Shown here in pieces: positions 15,910 to 24,874 of a DNA stretch of 42,906 nucleotides. The notes beneath the pieces are model-generated. The model did not search any database. It saw only the letters and a list, made by a program, of their open reading frames with translations, and had not been told where the DNA came from. Within the stretch, counting starts at the first letter, position 1. Every line of letters begins with the position of its first letter. Position numbers and translations under genes: made by a program. This DNA is from Geoalkalibacter sp. (lineage in GTDB: Bacteria; Desulfobacterota; Desulfuromonadia; Desulfuromonadales; Geoalkalibacteraceae): contig NZ_JAUWAV010000038.1 of NCBI RefSeq assembly GCF_030605225.1, positions 1 to 42,906 of the forward strand. The letters run 5' to 3'.

Positions 15910-17210
15910 CCTGCCACCCTGGAATGAACGTGACCAAGAGACAGACTATAATCCCTCCCAAAAAAAATGGAAAAATAACCTGCCATTAGTGTCGTTGGGA
16001 TTGGGCTTGTCAATGCATGCCCAGCAAGCAATGAATGAGCGAGATATAAAAGAGTTGCTGCCGCGATGAGGCAATATGTTCCATCGCGATTTAAAAAAAA
16101 TTGACGAGCAGTCACTAACAGAATCGAAAAAACAAAAAGGTGGATCAACATTGAAAAACTAATGCCATATCCACCGAAAATGTCTATTAGGTCTACCTCT
16201 ACCATTCTTCTGCTTTCACTTTTTGAAAAATATTTGGCGACACCACGGTGAAAACCATCAGCCCCCTCACCAAATAAATCAAACCATACAGAACGAGCAG
16301 AAATATGTTCAGTACCAGCTAAAAACAAAAGTAAACGTGGAAATTCGCCTTGTACAACTTCATCAAGTTTTTGCTGCTGAAATCCATACTCTTGTTGCTG
16401 AGCTAGGCCATACAGGAATATCGTTGACATTACGAATACAACAGATGCACCAGTAATAAATTTTTTCATTTTGCCGAAGGCAGACTTCCGCCCCTCTGAA
16501 TCGCACCAGATTACACAAGCCACCACAGTGCAACCCATACCCAACAACACAGCCAATGATGCTCTAGTCCCTATTTGAACACAAGCATAAGCACTCATTA
16601 TAAGCAATGACAGTCGAAGCCAAGAAAATCGGGTAAATACCAAACGATAACCGGACGCTAGAAGAGCCAAGCCAAAAGCCAAAGTCATGTCATTTTGGGC
16701 ATAAAAGATTCCAGTGTTACCGAAAGCATAGTCGCCATAGGTTTCTCGTTGAATGCCAAACAATTGTGAGATTAGAAGAGCCCCACCAAGAACATAGGAC
16801 GAGTATTCAACATACTTGAGAATTTCATCAGAACTTATTTTATAGCGCTCCCTTAAAACAACGATCATGCCGGTCACAAGCGGCAAATAAAGCACTTTAG
16901 TTAGAAAAGATAAGTCATAAAAAAAACTCGAACCATAATATAGACAGATCATAGTACTTGGCAACACAGATATAACAGCTAGAGAAATGAAAAGAAATAG
17001 TTTTTTATTAACAATATGTAAACGAGTAAAAACAAAATATATTGAAAAAATCAAAACCATACCCCGAAAAATTACACCCGGCGTGATTGGCATCTCAATT
17101 CCAAAATAATCTATAGCGCCGTATAAAACATCAGAGACAAATAACAGCGGGAATAGACTAATAAGCCACATCCTTTTCTTTTGCCAGCGCAAACTCGGTA
17201 ATGGAATCAT
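15906..17210 (-). CDS. wzy: O-antigen ligase/polymerase-type membrane protein (probable Wzy)
   Basis: The roughly 434-residue protein has about 10-12 predicted membrane helices and, between two late helices, a large soluble loop (about residues 270-350) containing QQEYGFQQQKLDEVV, typical of Wzy polymerases and WaaL-like ligases. Sequence conservation in this class is low; RASLAVLLGMG lies in a membrane segment. Given Wzx and Wzz in the locus, repeat-unit polymerase is the best call. The start is unclear: ATG 17210 is used, while a TTG at 17258 gives 450 residues, and neither has a clear ribosome-binding site. Low GC compared with the flanks. Confidence 0.8.
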   Translation of the reverse strand: MIPLPSLRWQKKRMWLISLFPLLFVSDVLYGAIDYFGIEMPITPGVIFRGMVLIFSIYFVFTRLHIVNKKLFLFISLAVISVLPSTMICLYYGSSFFYDLSFLTKVLYLPLVTGMIVVLRERYKISSDEILKYVEYSSYVLGGALLISQLFGIQRETYGDYAFGNTGIFYAQNDMTLAFGLALLASGYRLVFTRFSWLRLSLLIMSAYACVQIGTRASLAVLLGMGCTVVACVIWCDSEGRKSAFGKMKKFITGASVVFVMSTIFLYGLAQQQEYGFQQQKLDEVVQGEFPRLLLFLAGTEHISARSVWFDLFGEGADGFHRGVAKYFSKSESRRMVEVDLIDIFGGYGISFSMLIHLFVFSILLVTARQFFLNRDGTYCLIAAATLLYLAHSLLAGHALTSPIPTTLMAGYFSIFFGRDYSLSLGHVHSRVAG

Positions 17211-17263
17211 GCTTGTATAAGTCACGCCAATCTTATTCAAAATCAATAATTTCCACAAAAATA

Positions 17264-18535
17264 CTAATTACAGATTTTTGTCAACAATCCAAAAATTTTG
17301 GATATGAAGCGCAAATAAACCTTCAAGATTACTTTCGGAAAGGCATTTATAAACCGACTTTTATAGAGACTTTCAATAAATCTTTTATTAAACTTAACCC
17401 AATTAAGCAACCACTTGTACCTGACAGGAGCATCCGCATCAATCTCAATTCCAGACAGCAAAACAGCCCTTGTCTGCATATGTATTTTTTTAAATCGAAG
17501 ATAATGAACACTCTGCGAAAATACGACATCTTCTATAGTTTCTATTTTTACGTGAATCTTCCCGCCACCCACCATTTCTTCAATGATGCGTTTTCCAGCC
17601 GTTGTATTTACCGAAAATAAACTACTCCCAACACGGTCATAGTAATATTTTCGTAACCAGGCATCCCCGACAGAGATATCTGCTTCCACACCCAAGGGGT
17701 CGCTGCACACAAAACAATACGCAGGCGTGAACGCAAAACTTCCCCACATTAAACTGAATCTAATATCGTTGAAAGGGAGGCTTCGCCCCCCTTCCACCCG
17801 GGTTTTCCCTGGCCAACCTTCGCCACGATAATCAATCTTTTGATTTGACTTAGCCCCAAGCAAACTGCGTTCAACATCAGAAAAGGCTTCTGTTTTGGTC
17901 TGCTTGCAAAATAAGGCAATGGTTATAAATTCAACATCTTTCAAAAAAGCAGGGCTGGTGCGCTGAAGTGAGCGAAGCCCTGCAATGTGACAAGGCAAAC
18001 CGATAAAAAGAAGTTTTTTGTGATTCCCTGCTTGAACCTTTTCAGCAAAACCACTAAACAGCGAAACTTGGCGATAAATCGACCCTCGGGTCTTTTTAAC
18101 CGCACATGCATCAGTAAATATTTCAGTAACAATTTGATTAGCATCATCTTGATAGCTGCTGACAACACCATCAACTTGTTGCGTATCCAGCAAATAGGCT
18201 GCGATCTCCGTCACGATACCAGCGGTCGCTGCTTCAAATCGATGGCCTTGATCGAGAGAATATCCATAGTAACAGTCACCAATTTTCCGCTTATAATCTT
18301 CAAGCGTTGTTTCTTTATTAAAAATATTATCTTCCTGGGGACAGGCTTTGTAACAACTCAAACACCTTACACAGGTCTCTTTGTCAATACGGGGCACTTT
18401 AAGCCCATGCTCGTTTATCACGAGGCGGATGGGCTTACCACCATTCTCGCCAGCGTAAGCACAGGCTTCTGTACATGCAGAACAACCCGTACAAACTGAA
18501 TCAATTACTTTAAGATCTTTATTTATCACGCTCAA
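17264..18535 (-). CDS. FrhB/FdhB-type iron-sulfur flavoprotein of polysaccharide loci
   Basis: The 423-residue protein has two N-terminal 4Fe-4S motifs: Cys15-x2-Cys18-x2-Cys21-x3-Cys25 and Cys55-x2-Cys58-x2-Cys61-x3-Cys65-Pro. These are followed by the coenzyme F420 hydrogenase/dehydrogenase beta-subunit domains (FEAATAGIVTEIAAYLL; FIGLPCHIAGLRSLQ; FCKQTKTEAF; CFVCSDPLGVEADISVGDAW). In methanogens this fold binds flavin and F420. In polysaccharide loci its role is not established, but it is very often beside or fused to pyruvyl transferases, as here. It may reduce a sugar or the pyruvyl/lactyl donor step. Start TTG 18535 overlaps the preceding stop; GTG 18529 is an alternative. Confidence 0.85.
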   Translation of the reverse strand: MSVINKDLKVIDSVCTGCSACTEACAYAGENGGKPIRLVINEHGLKVPRIDKETCVRCLSCYKACPQEDNIFNKETTLEDYKRKIGDCYYGYSLDQGHRFEAATAGIVTEIAAYLLDTQQVDGVVSSYQDDANQIVTEIFTDACAVKKTRGSIYRQVSLFSGFAEKVQAGNHKKLLFIGLPCHIAGLRSLQRTSPAFLKDVEFITIALFCKQTKTEAFSDVERSLLGAKSNQKIDYRGEGWPGKTRVEGGRSLPFNDIRFSLMWGSFAFTPAYCFVCSDPLGVEADISVGDAWLRKYYYDRVGSSLFSVNTTAGKRIIEEMVGGGKIHVKIETIEDVVFSQSVHYLRFKKIHMQTRAVLLSGIEIDADAPVRYKWLLNWVKFNKRFIESLYKSRFINAFPKVILKVYLRFISKIFGLLTKICN

Positions 18536-19767
18536 AAAGCTTTTAATCTAGAGATAAAAACATCATGCTTTTTTACAAGAATTTCATGATTATTTTTCAG
18601 ATTTTCCACAATTTTGTCTCTATCCTTTGTCAGTTGTTGAATTAAATAATGCAACTTAGAAAGTTCACTGTAGTCGACACAAAAATGTTCCATATTAATG
18701 TTCTGCATATATCCGCGTATTTTGTGTTGGGTATTGATGGCAATCGTTGGCACATATGCTCTTGTGGAGAGAATCGCCACGTGCATGCGTGTTGATATAA
18801 AAAATTCCAGCTGGGAAAGTAAGCCAGTAAATTCCCCCGGGAAATATGGTCTGTTTTCAAGTATTTCTGTTTCAAAGCACCTGCCAAGCCGTTCTTTAAG
18901 CTTAAGGCAAAGAGCATAATCAGAACTAATCCCATCACGGACATAATTAGAAGGCATGATGAGAATTTTAAATTGTTCGGGATCAAGTTGCTCAACCTGT
19001 TCGCCGATTTTCTCAACAAAATCGACAACGCCACCCATTTCACGCTGGGGAGGATTGGAGATCGTAATACCTACGACCTTTTTTTTGTTGTCCGAAAAAT
19101 AGGTATGGACATCCGCCTCGCCAATGACCTGCTGAATCGCCACGTCCGGGACAAACATAACCTTATCCGGATCAAAACCCAGCGATAAAAGGGTCTCATA
19201 AGAGGCCTTATCGCGACCCACGAAAAGATTCGAATTTGCAAGAGCCATTTTGACCAAGGCTCGCGTCCACTTCATTTTCAACGGTCCAACAGTTTGAGGG
19301 AAGAGAATGAAAACCTTTCCCTTTTTTATAGCGAGCCAATAAGTAAAGAGCCAGAACGGCAAAGCTTGAAAAAAAGTATCTCCGATGATCTCTCCACCAC
19401 AACTGACACAGATATCAGCCCTTTCGATAGCTCGGATGGCATTTTTCTGATCTTCAGTAAAAGTCAACTTCTCAGACTTAATTTTTAATGTATTTTCATT
19501 GACCATATGAGCCAACATGAAAAACGAGTTTTTGATGGCCCAAAGGAACTTGCCCAGACGACCTTTTCCAAACCAAAAACTGCCGAACATGGCATTAAAT
19601 AAGGTATCATCTTTGTATTTAAGCCTATTTGTCTCTCTGTCCATGGTGATAATAGAAATTTCGCATTCACCATAAGCATCACGACAAAGCTTAATTGTAT
19701 TTTCAAGCAAAGCGCCATTACCAACATGTATGGTACTCAAAGTGTCCATTAGCAATATTTTTTTCAT
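18532..19767 (-). CDS. Polysaccharide pyruvyl transferase family protein
   Basis: The 411-residue GT-B-like protein matches the CsaB/WcaK/AmsJ family, which puts a pyruvate ketal on a sugar using phosphoenolpyruvate. Features: N-terminal TIHVGNGALLENTI, central ICVSCGGEIIGDTFF, ILFPQTVGPL, FVGRDKASYETLLSLGFDP and C-terminal FFISTRMHVAILSTRAYVPT with the conserved Arg-x-His that binds the donor. Length is typical. It lies 9 bp after wzx and is coupled to the FrhB-type gene. A pyruvate ketal would add negative charge to the polymer; the actual acceptor sugar is unknown. Confidence 0.88.
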   Translation of the reverse strand: MKKILLMDTLSTIHVGNGALLENTIKLCRDAYGECEISIITMDRETNRLKYKDDTLFNAMFGSFWFGKGRLGKFLWAIKNSFFMLAHMVNENTLKIKSEKLTFTEDQKNAIRAIERADICVSCGGEIIGDTFFQALPFWLFTYWLAIKKGKVFILFPQTVGPLKMKWTRALVKMALANSNLFVGRDKASYETLLSLGFDPDKVMFVPDVAIQQVIGEADVHTYFSDNKKKVVGITISNPPQREMGGVVDFVEKIGEQVEQLDPEQFKILIMPSNYVRDGISSDYALCLKLKERLGRCFETEILENRPYFPGEFTGLLSQLEFFISTRMHVAILSTRAYVPTIAINTQHKIRGYMQNINMEHFCVDYSELSKLHYLIQQLTKDRDKIVENLKNNHEILVKKHDVFISRLKAF

Positions 19768-19776
19768 GTTATTCCT

Positions 19777-21135
19777 TTAGAAAGATAATGCTTTTTTTAT
19801 CCCAGATTTATTTATAAATAGATATATTGAGAGGATTACAACAACAAAAATTTTACCTTGCACAGGAATTGCATATTCATAAAAAATAATACTCAATGAG
19901 AAGACACAAAATAAAACTAAAATTTCTTTCACTGCTATATAGTTAGTAAAAACAATTTTATAACTGCTAATTTTATACAGGGCTACAAGAATAAACTCCG
20001 TGATCACCGTAGCGGCTAGGGCCCCATACACTCCGTAGCGAGGTATTAGTATGAAATTCAAACCAACATTAGCCAAAACGCAGGTCAGAGATGTTATCAA
20101 TTTAACATAGTTAAGCCGTGACGAGGAAAGCATTGCCGTGTAGGTATACATGGAAAATCGAAAGACAATGATAACCGACAGGAGTGTAAGCATTCTTCCA
20201 GATTCAGAAAATTCACTACCAAAGGCAGCCGAAACAATCTCATTCGCAAAAACTAATGTTAACAACGAAAAAACAAAAGATGCGTAAATATTCGTTGATT
20301 GTATTTTTAAAATATATTTTCTCAGAGAATCTGTTTCATCATCTTGAATCAAAGATGCTATTTTTGGATAATATTGCTTGAACATTATGTCGGCAAAAAT
20401 AACTACAGTAAAATATATTTTCACTGCCGCAGAATAGAGGCCAATCTCTTCAAAAGGCACCCCCATATGCTTTAACATTACTATATCAATTTGAACAAAT
20501 ATTATTACTAAAAGTGCATGAAGAACATAGCTCCAAGAATTAAACGCATAACTCTTCAATAAAGATTGATCAAGCAGCCTAAATGAGCCAAATAAATATT
20601 TAATCTTATAGAATTTCATTAAAGACAACGATAAATAAACCAACTTTCCGGCAACAAAAGCCAAGTACATCCAAACAATACTTTGAAAAGCAAAAGAGCT
20701 GAAAAGGGCAAGCAAAATAAAAACTGTTTTTTCTACTCCGGTCAATATTGATTCTTGCAAATATTGACCGTTTTTATATAGTGATGATCTAAACAGAGAA
20801 ATTAAAGAATCGCAAAAAAAAGAGAATATAAGAATCAACAAATAAAGAGGCTGGCTGAAATAAAATGCAACCAAAAATACAATTATTGCCAAAAAAACCT
20901 TTAGTACTAATATGTTATGAAACAACTTCAGTGACTCTTTTTTTGTAAACTCTCGTATCTGATAAAATTCACCGCCTAAATCAAAAACAACGAATATGAT
21001 AGAGGCTATCGTGAAGTAATAGGAAAACTCACCGAAACTTTCTTTCCCAAATTTTTGAGCCAACAATATGAAAAAGAGAAACATAATCCCTTTTTCATAA
21101 AATCTGGAAACAGTTAATACAATAGTGTTTCTCAT
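19777..21135 (-). CDS. wzx: Oligosaccharide flippase
   Basis: The 452-residue membrane protein has about 12-14 hydrophobic helices across its whole length and the polysaccharide biosynthesis/MATE-like pattern (FGKESFGEFSYYF early; IFVQIDIVMLKHMGVPFEEI, then GLYSAAVKIYF in the middle). It would flip the undecaprenyl-linked repeat unit to the periplasmic face. The gene is AT-rich, with many AAA, ATT and TTT codons, unlike wecC just upstream, so it probably belongs to an exchanged core of the locus. It starts 15 bp after the wecC stop. Confidence 0.92.
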   Translation of the reverse strand: MRNTIVLTVSRFYEKGIMFLFFILLAQKFGKESFGEFSYYFTIASIIFVVFDLGGEFYQIREFTKKESLKLFHNILVLKVFLAIIVFLVAFYFSQPLYLLILIFSFFCDSLISLFRSSLYKNGQYLQESILTGVEKTVFILLALFSSFAFQSIVWMYLAFVAGKLVYLSLSLMKFYKIKYLFGSFRLLDQSLLKSYAFNSWSYVLHALLVIIFVQIDIVMLKHMGVPFEEIGLYSAAVKIYFTVVIFADIMFKQYYPKIASLIQDDETDSLRKYILKIQSTNIYASFVFSLLTLVFANEIVSAAFGSEFSESGRMLTLLSVIIVFRFSMYTYTAMLSSSRLNYVKLITSLTCVLANVGLNFILIPRYGVYGALAATVITEFILVALYKISSYKIVFTNYIAVKEILVLFCVFSLSIIFYEYAIPVQGKIFVVVILSIYLFINKSGIKKALSF

Positions 21136-21150
21136 AAAACCGCAGGCTAG

Positions 21151-22383
21151 CTACCGCCACACTCCCCGCGTATCAATCACCACTTTCTCCTTCAGCAACT
21201 CCCGATCAACCCCCTTAAACTCCTGGTGATCAACCAACAGCAGCAGGATATCCGCCTCACGCAAAACATCTTGAATTTCATAAAGAGGAAATTCCTCGAA
21301 TCCACCCTGCACATTCGGCTCGCACGCCATCACCCGGCCAACCCCGCTTGCAATCAACTCCCGGGTAATTTCCAGCGCAGGCGACTCACGCAAATCATCG
21401 ATATCGGCCTTGAATGCCAATCCCAAGCAGCCGATGACCGGGTGCTTGAACTTCTCCGCCTTACTCTTGACCTTCTCCAGCACCCAATGCGGCTTACCGT
21501 CATTCACCTGCCGCGCCATGCGGATCAGCTTCGCCTCTTCCGGTGCCGCCGACACAATGAACCAGGGATCAACGGCAATGCAGTGCCCGCCCACACCCGG
21601 CCCCGGTTGCAGAATGTTGACGCGCGGATGGCGATTGGCCAGTTCGATCAGCTCCCACACATTGATGCCCAGCCGGTCACAGATCAGCGACAACTCGTTG
21701 GCAAAGGCGATATTGACGTCCCGGAAAGAATTCTCGGTTAACTTCGCCATTTCAGCGGTGCGTGCATCCGTCACCAGCACCTGACCACTGACAAAGGATC
21801 TGTAAAACTCGGCGGTCTTTTCACGGCTGGTTTGATCGATGCCGCCAATGATGCGGTCATTCGAAACCAGTTCTTTGAGAATCTGGCCTGGCAAAACCCG
21901 CTCAGGGCAATGGGAAATCATCACTCGCGCCATTGTCTTGCCGCCTGCTGCGTTGAACAGGTCGGGGCGCTCTTCGGCGAGAATGTCGCGGATGCGCTCG
22001 GTGGTCCCTACAGGGGAGGTCGATTCCAGGATGATCATATTGTCCACTGCGACAAACGGCGCAATCGTGCGGGTCGCGGCTTCGACACAGGTCATATCCG
22101 GTGTATACCCATCTTTAAAGGGCGTTGGTACGGCAATGATAAAAATGTCGGCTTCTTCGGGGACAAGAGAAGCGCGCAGCTTACCGCTGTGCACTGCTGA
22201 TTTGACCAGGATATCGAGATCGGGCTCGACAATATGAATCTCGCCCTGGTTGATCGTATCGACCGCGGCTTTGTTGATGTCAACACCGACGACGTGATGG
22301 CCTTTGGTGGCCAGCAAGGATGCCGTCGGTAGCCCAATATAACCGAGGCCCATAACCACAATTTTTTTTACATTCGATTGCAT
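21151..22383 (-). CDS. wecC: UDP-N-acetyl-D-mannosaminuronate dehydrogenase
   Basis: The 410-residue UDP-sugar 6-dehydrogenase oxidises UDP-ManNAc to UDP-ManNAcA with two NAD+. Seen are the Rossmann motif VMGLGYIGLPTASLLA, ILESTSPVGTTERI, HCPERVLPG, the central TENSFRDVNIAFANELS, the catalytic Cys in GPGVGGHCIAVDPWF, and LGLAFKADIDDLRESPA in the C-terminal domain. The VDPWF form and the wecB neighbour favour the ManNAc enzyme over UDP-Glc dehydrogenase. ATG 22383 has GAGGG at good spacing; an upstream start at 22407 adds no conserved residues. Confidence 0.93.
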   Translation of the reverse strand: MQSNVKKIVVMGLGYIGLPTASLLATKGHHVVGVDINKAAVDTINQGEIHIVEPDLDILVKSAVHSGKLRASLVPEEADIFIIAVPTPFKDGYTPDMTCVEAATRTIAPFVAVDNMIILESTSPVGTTERIRDILAEERPDLFNAAGGKTMARVMISHCPERVLPGQILKELVSNDRIIGGIDQTSREKTAEFYRSFVSGQVLVTDARTAEMAKLTENSFRDVNIAFANELSLICDRLGINVWELIELANRHPRVNILQPGPGVGGHCIAVDPWFIVSAAPEEAKLIRMARQVNDGKPHWVLEKVKSKAEKFKHPVIGCLGLAFKADIDDLRESPALEITRELIASGVGRVMACEPNVQGGFEEFPLYEIQDVLREADILLLLVDHQEFKGVDRELLKEKVVIDTRGVWR

Positions 22384-22440
22384 GGTTGATCCCTCAAACC
22401 GCTTCAACGGCTGAAAAAGGCATTTGACGGCCTCGTTGAC

Positions 22441-23568
22441 TTACAGAGACCGGCATAAGTACTCGGCAATCCGCGCAGATGCCTGGCCATCGCCATAGGG
22501 ATTATGGGCCCTTGCCATAGCGTCAAATGCCGTTGCATCCGACAACAATGTGGTGGCCTCAGCCACAATCCTGTCCGCATCCGTCCCGACCAGACGCACC
22601 GTCCCGGCCTGCACCGCCTCCGGCCGTTCGGTGGTATCGCGCATCACCAGTACGGGCTTGCCCAAGGATGGTGCTTCTTCCTGGACGCCACCCGAATCGG
22701 TGATAATCAAAGAGGAACGGTCCATCAAATAGACGAAGGGTAGATAGTCCTGGGGCTCGATGAGGTGAACATTCTTTACGTTGCCAAGAATCCGCCTGAC
22801 GGGTTCCTGCACGTTGGGATTGAGGTGGACGGGGTAGAGGATTTCCGTATCGGGGTGAGCTTCTGAAATGGCTTTGAGGGCTTGGCAAATATGCTCGAAA
22901 CCCTGGCCGAAATTCTCACGGCGGTGGCCGGTCACCAGAATCAGCCGCTTGCGCGAGTCCAGAAAGGAAAATCGCTCCGCCATTTGCCGGCGCAAAACAG
23001 GATCGGTGCGCACCAGTTCAACAACATCGAGCAACGCATCGATGACAGTGTTGCCGGTGACCAGAATGCCCTCTGCTTTCACCCCCTCAGCAAGAAGATT
23101 CTGCCGCGAGCGCTCGGTGGGCGCAAAATGATGGCGGGTGATTGCACCGGCCAAACGGCGATTCATTTCCTCGGGCCAAGGAGAATAGGCATTGCCGGTC
23201 CGCAGCCCGGCCTCGACATGCCCAACAGGGATCTTCTGATAATAGGCGGCAAGGCTTGCAGCCATGGTCGTGGTGGTGTCGCCATGCACCAGCACCACAT
23301 CCGGGCGAAACTCTTCCAGCACCGGCGAGAGCCCCTGCAGCACGTTGCAGGTGACATCGGTGAGGGACTGGCCGGGTTTCATGATGTCGAGATCGTATTG
23401 CGGGCTGATGCCGAAGAGATCGAGCACCTGATCAAGCATCTGCCGATGCTGGGCGGTGACGCACACACGGCTGTCGAATTGCTCGGGATACTTGGCGAGT
23501 TCTTTGACGACCGGAGCCATTTTGATGGCTTCTGGGCGAGTACCGAAAACGGAAAGAATCTTATTCAT
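22441..23568 (-). CDS. wecB: UDP-N-acetylglucosamine 2-epimerase (non-hydrolysing)
   Basis: The 375-residue GT-B-fold enzyme interconverts UDP-GlcNAc and UDP-ManNAc, feeding WecC. Motifs are complete: [14 protein letters not shown] at the N-terminus, [51 protein letters not shown] and [19 protein letters not shown]. The length is normal. Its ATG at 23568 overlaps the wzz stop codon by four bases, showing coupled translation with the chain-length regulator. Confidence 0.96.
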   Translation of the reverse strand: MNKILSVFGTRPEAIKMAPVVKELAKYPEQFDSRVCVTAQHRQMLDQVLDLFGISPQYDLDIMKPGQSLTDVTCNVLQGLSPVLEEFRPDVVLVHGDTTTTMAASLAAYYQKIPVGHVEAGLRTGNAYSPWPEEMNRRLAGAITRHHFAPTERSRQNLLAEGVKAEGILVTGNTVIDALLDVVELVRTDPVLRRQMAERFSFLDSRKRLILVTGHRRENFGQGFEHICQALKAISEAHPDTEILYPVHLNPNVQEPVRRILGNVKNVHLIEPQDYLPFVYLMDRSSLIITDSGGVQEEAPSLGKPVLVMRDTTERPEAVQAGTVRLVGTDADRIVAEATTLLSDATAFDAMARAHNPYGDGQASARIAEYLCRSL

Positions 23569-24818
23569 CTGTCATTTACCGAAGTCAGCGCTTTTCCGCG
23601 CCAGCGCAGCATCCCCCGAATCTCACCCCACCTCTGCCGATCCTCCTCATCCATCCGCTGCCCATACTCCCGCACAAAAGCAAACAGCACCGCACAAAAC
23701 CCAACCGCAAAGGTCGCGAGCAACACAATCATCGCCCGCTTGGGTTTACTCTTCTTATCCGGCACCGCCCCTTCATCAAGCACCTGCAAAGCCGAAGTAT
23801 TCTTCGCCTCATTGATCTTCGCCACCTCATACTGCTTGGTGAGCAGCTCAAAAAGCGTCTCCTGCACTTTGAAATCGCGCAGGAAGCGCGCGTACTGGAT
23901 GCCAAGATCGGGGACATTGGACGTGGCGATAAAGATGTCAGCGGAGATCTTGCTGCCGGCGGGCGATTCTTCCAGGCGGCGCAACTGGCTTTTCAATTGC
24001 GCGATCCCTTCGCGCAAGCTTCTCACCTCGGGGTTCTGCTCGGTCTGAAAGGTCAGCAGCACACCCAACTCCACCTCTTTACTGGCCAGTTCGCCGCGCA
24101 GGCGCGAAATGGCCTCGATGATGGCCGACGCCTGGGTGTCGAGCTTGATCGCCTTGTTGGTCTCCTGAAACTCGCGCAGATTGTCCTCGGCGCGGGCCAG
24201 ATCGGCCTGCACCACGGCCAACCGCTCTTCGAGAAACACCCGCTCGCGGCCGGCGTTGCTGAGATTCAAGCGCACGTTCAACTTTTTGAGTTCTTCGACG
24301 TAGGCATTGGCGATAGCGGCCGCGCGCACCGGATCCTCATCATCGACGCTGACGGTGATGATGCCGTCGCGCCGACCGAGAGAGACATTGACCAGCTTGT
24401 TGAGCTTGCCGTACATCTCGGTGCGATATTTCTGGTCATAGACCGTCATCAGATCGAACTGGTCGATGACGGCATCGGCGACGGTGCGGCTTTGCAGCAT
24501 GCCGACAAACAGCTCACCCGAACTGCCGCCGGCTGAAATCCCCGCCAGGGCCGCCAGATCGCCCATGCCGGCCATCATGGCCCCCAGTCCGCCTCGTTCC
24601 TGCTGCGGCGGGAGAAGGCGTGCGGTGGAAGTGTAGATATTGGGCATGAGTAGGGTCACACCGGCCGCCAGCACAAAGGTCGCCGCCATGCTGCCAATGA
24701 TCATGAACTTGTTCTTCACCAGCACCAGCAGCAGCTCAAGCAGATTGATCTCGTCGTCGTCCACCAGGTGGTTGGAGACCGGGGAATCCTGGGGGGGTGT
24801 ATTTTGGGGAGTTTCCAT
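23565..24818 (-). CDS. wzz: Wzz-type chain-length determinant / polysaccharide co-polymerase
   Basis: The 417-residue inner-membrane protein has a cytoplasmic N-terminus ([19 protein letters not shown]), a first membrane helix at about 40-58, a periplasmic domain with coiled coil (about 180-290, including [20 protein letters not shown]), and a second helix near 375-395 followed by REYGQR. The Pro/Gly-rich motif before the second helix is represented by [15 protein letters not shown]. It sets polymer length with Wzy. No tyrosine autokinase domain is fused, and no separate Wzc or Wzb gene lies nearby, so it resembles the kinase-free co-polymerases of Wzz type, although the exporter here looks capsule-like. 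Confidence 0.92.
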   Translation of the reverse strand: METPQNTPPQDSPVSNHLVDDDEINLLELLLVLVKNKFMIIGSMAATFVLAAGVTLLMPNIYTSTARLLPPQQERGGLGAMMAGMGDLAALAGISAGGSSGELFVGMLQSRTVADAVIDQFDLMTVYDQKYRTEMYGKLNKLVNVSLGRRDGIITVSVDDEDPVRAAAIANAYVEELKKLNVRLNLSNAGRERVFLEERLAVVQADLARAEDNLREFQETNKAIKLDTQASAIIEAISRLRGELASKEVELGVLLTFQTEQNPEVRSLREGIAQLKSQLRRLEESPAGSKISADIFIATSNVPDLGIQYARFLRDFKVQETLFELLTKQYEVAKINEAKNTSALQVLDEGAVPDKKSKPKRAMIVLLATFAVGFCAVLFAFVREYGQRMDEEDRQRWGEIRGMLRWRGKALTSVNDR

Positions 24819-24874
24819 AAAAACCTATTGTGAAAAAAATCAAAAAACTTGGACATGACTAACCACACGGGACA

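Noticed and set aside
21147-21158. An ops-like element (GGCGGTAGCTAG on the minus strand) at the wecC-wzx junction, right before the AT-rich core
   Set aside because: It differs from GGCGGTAG-N2-TG at one position, includes the wecC stop codon and is mid-operon, whereas ops sites for RfaH sit in leaders. Probably chance.
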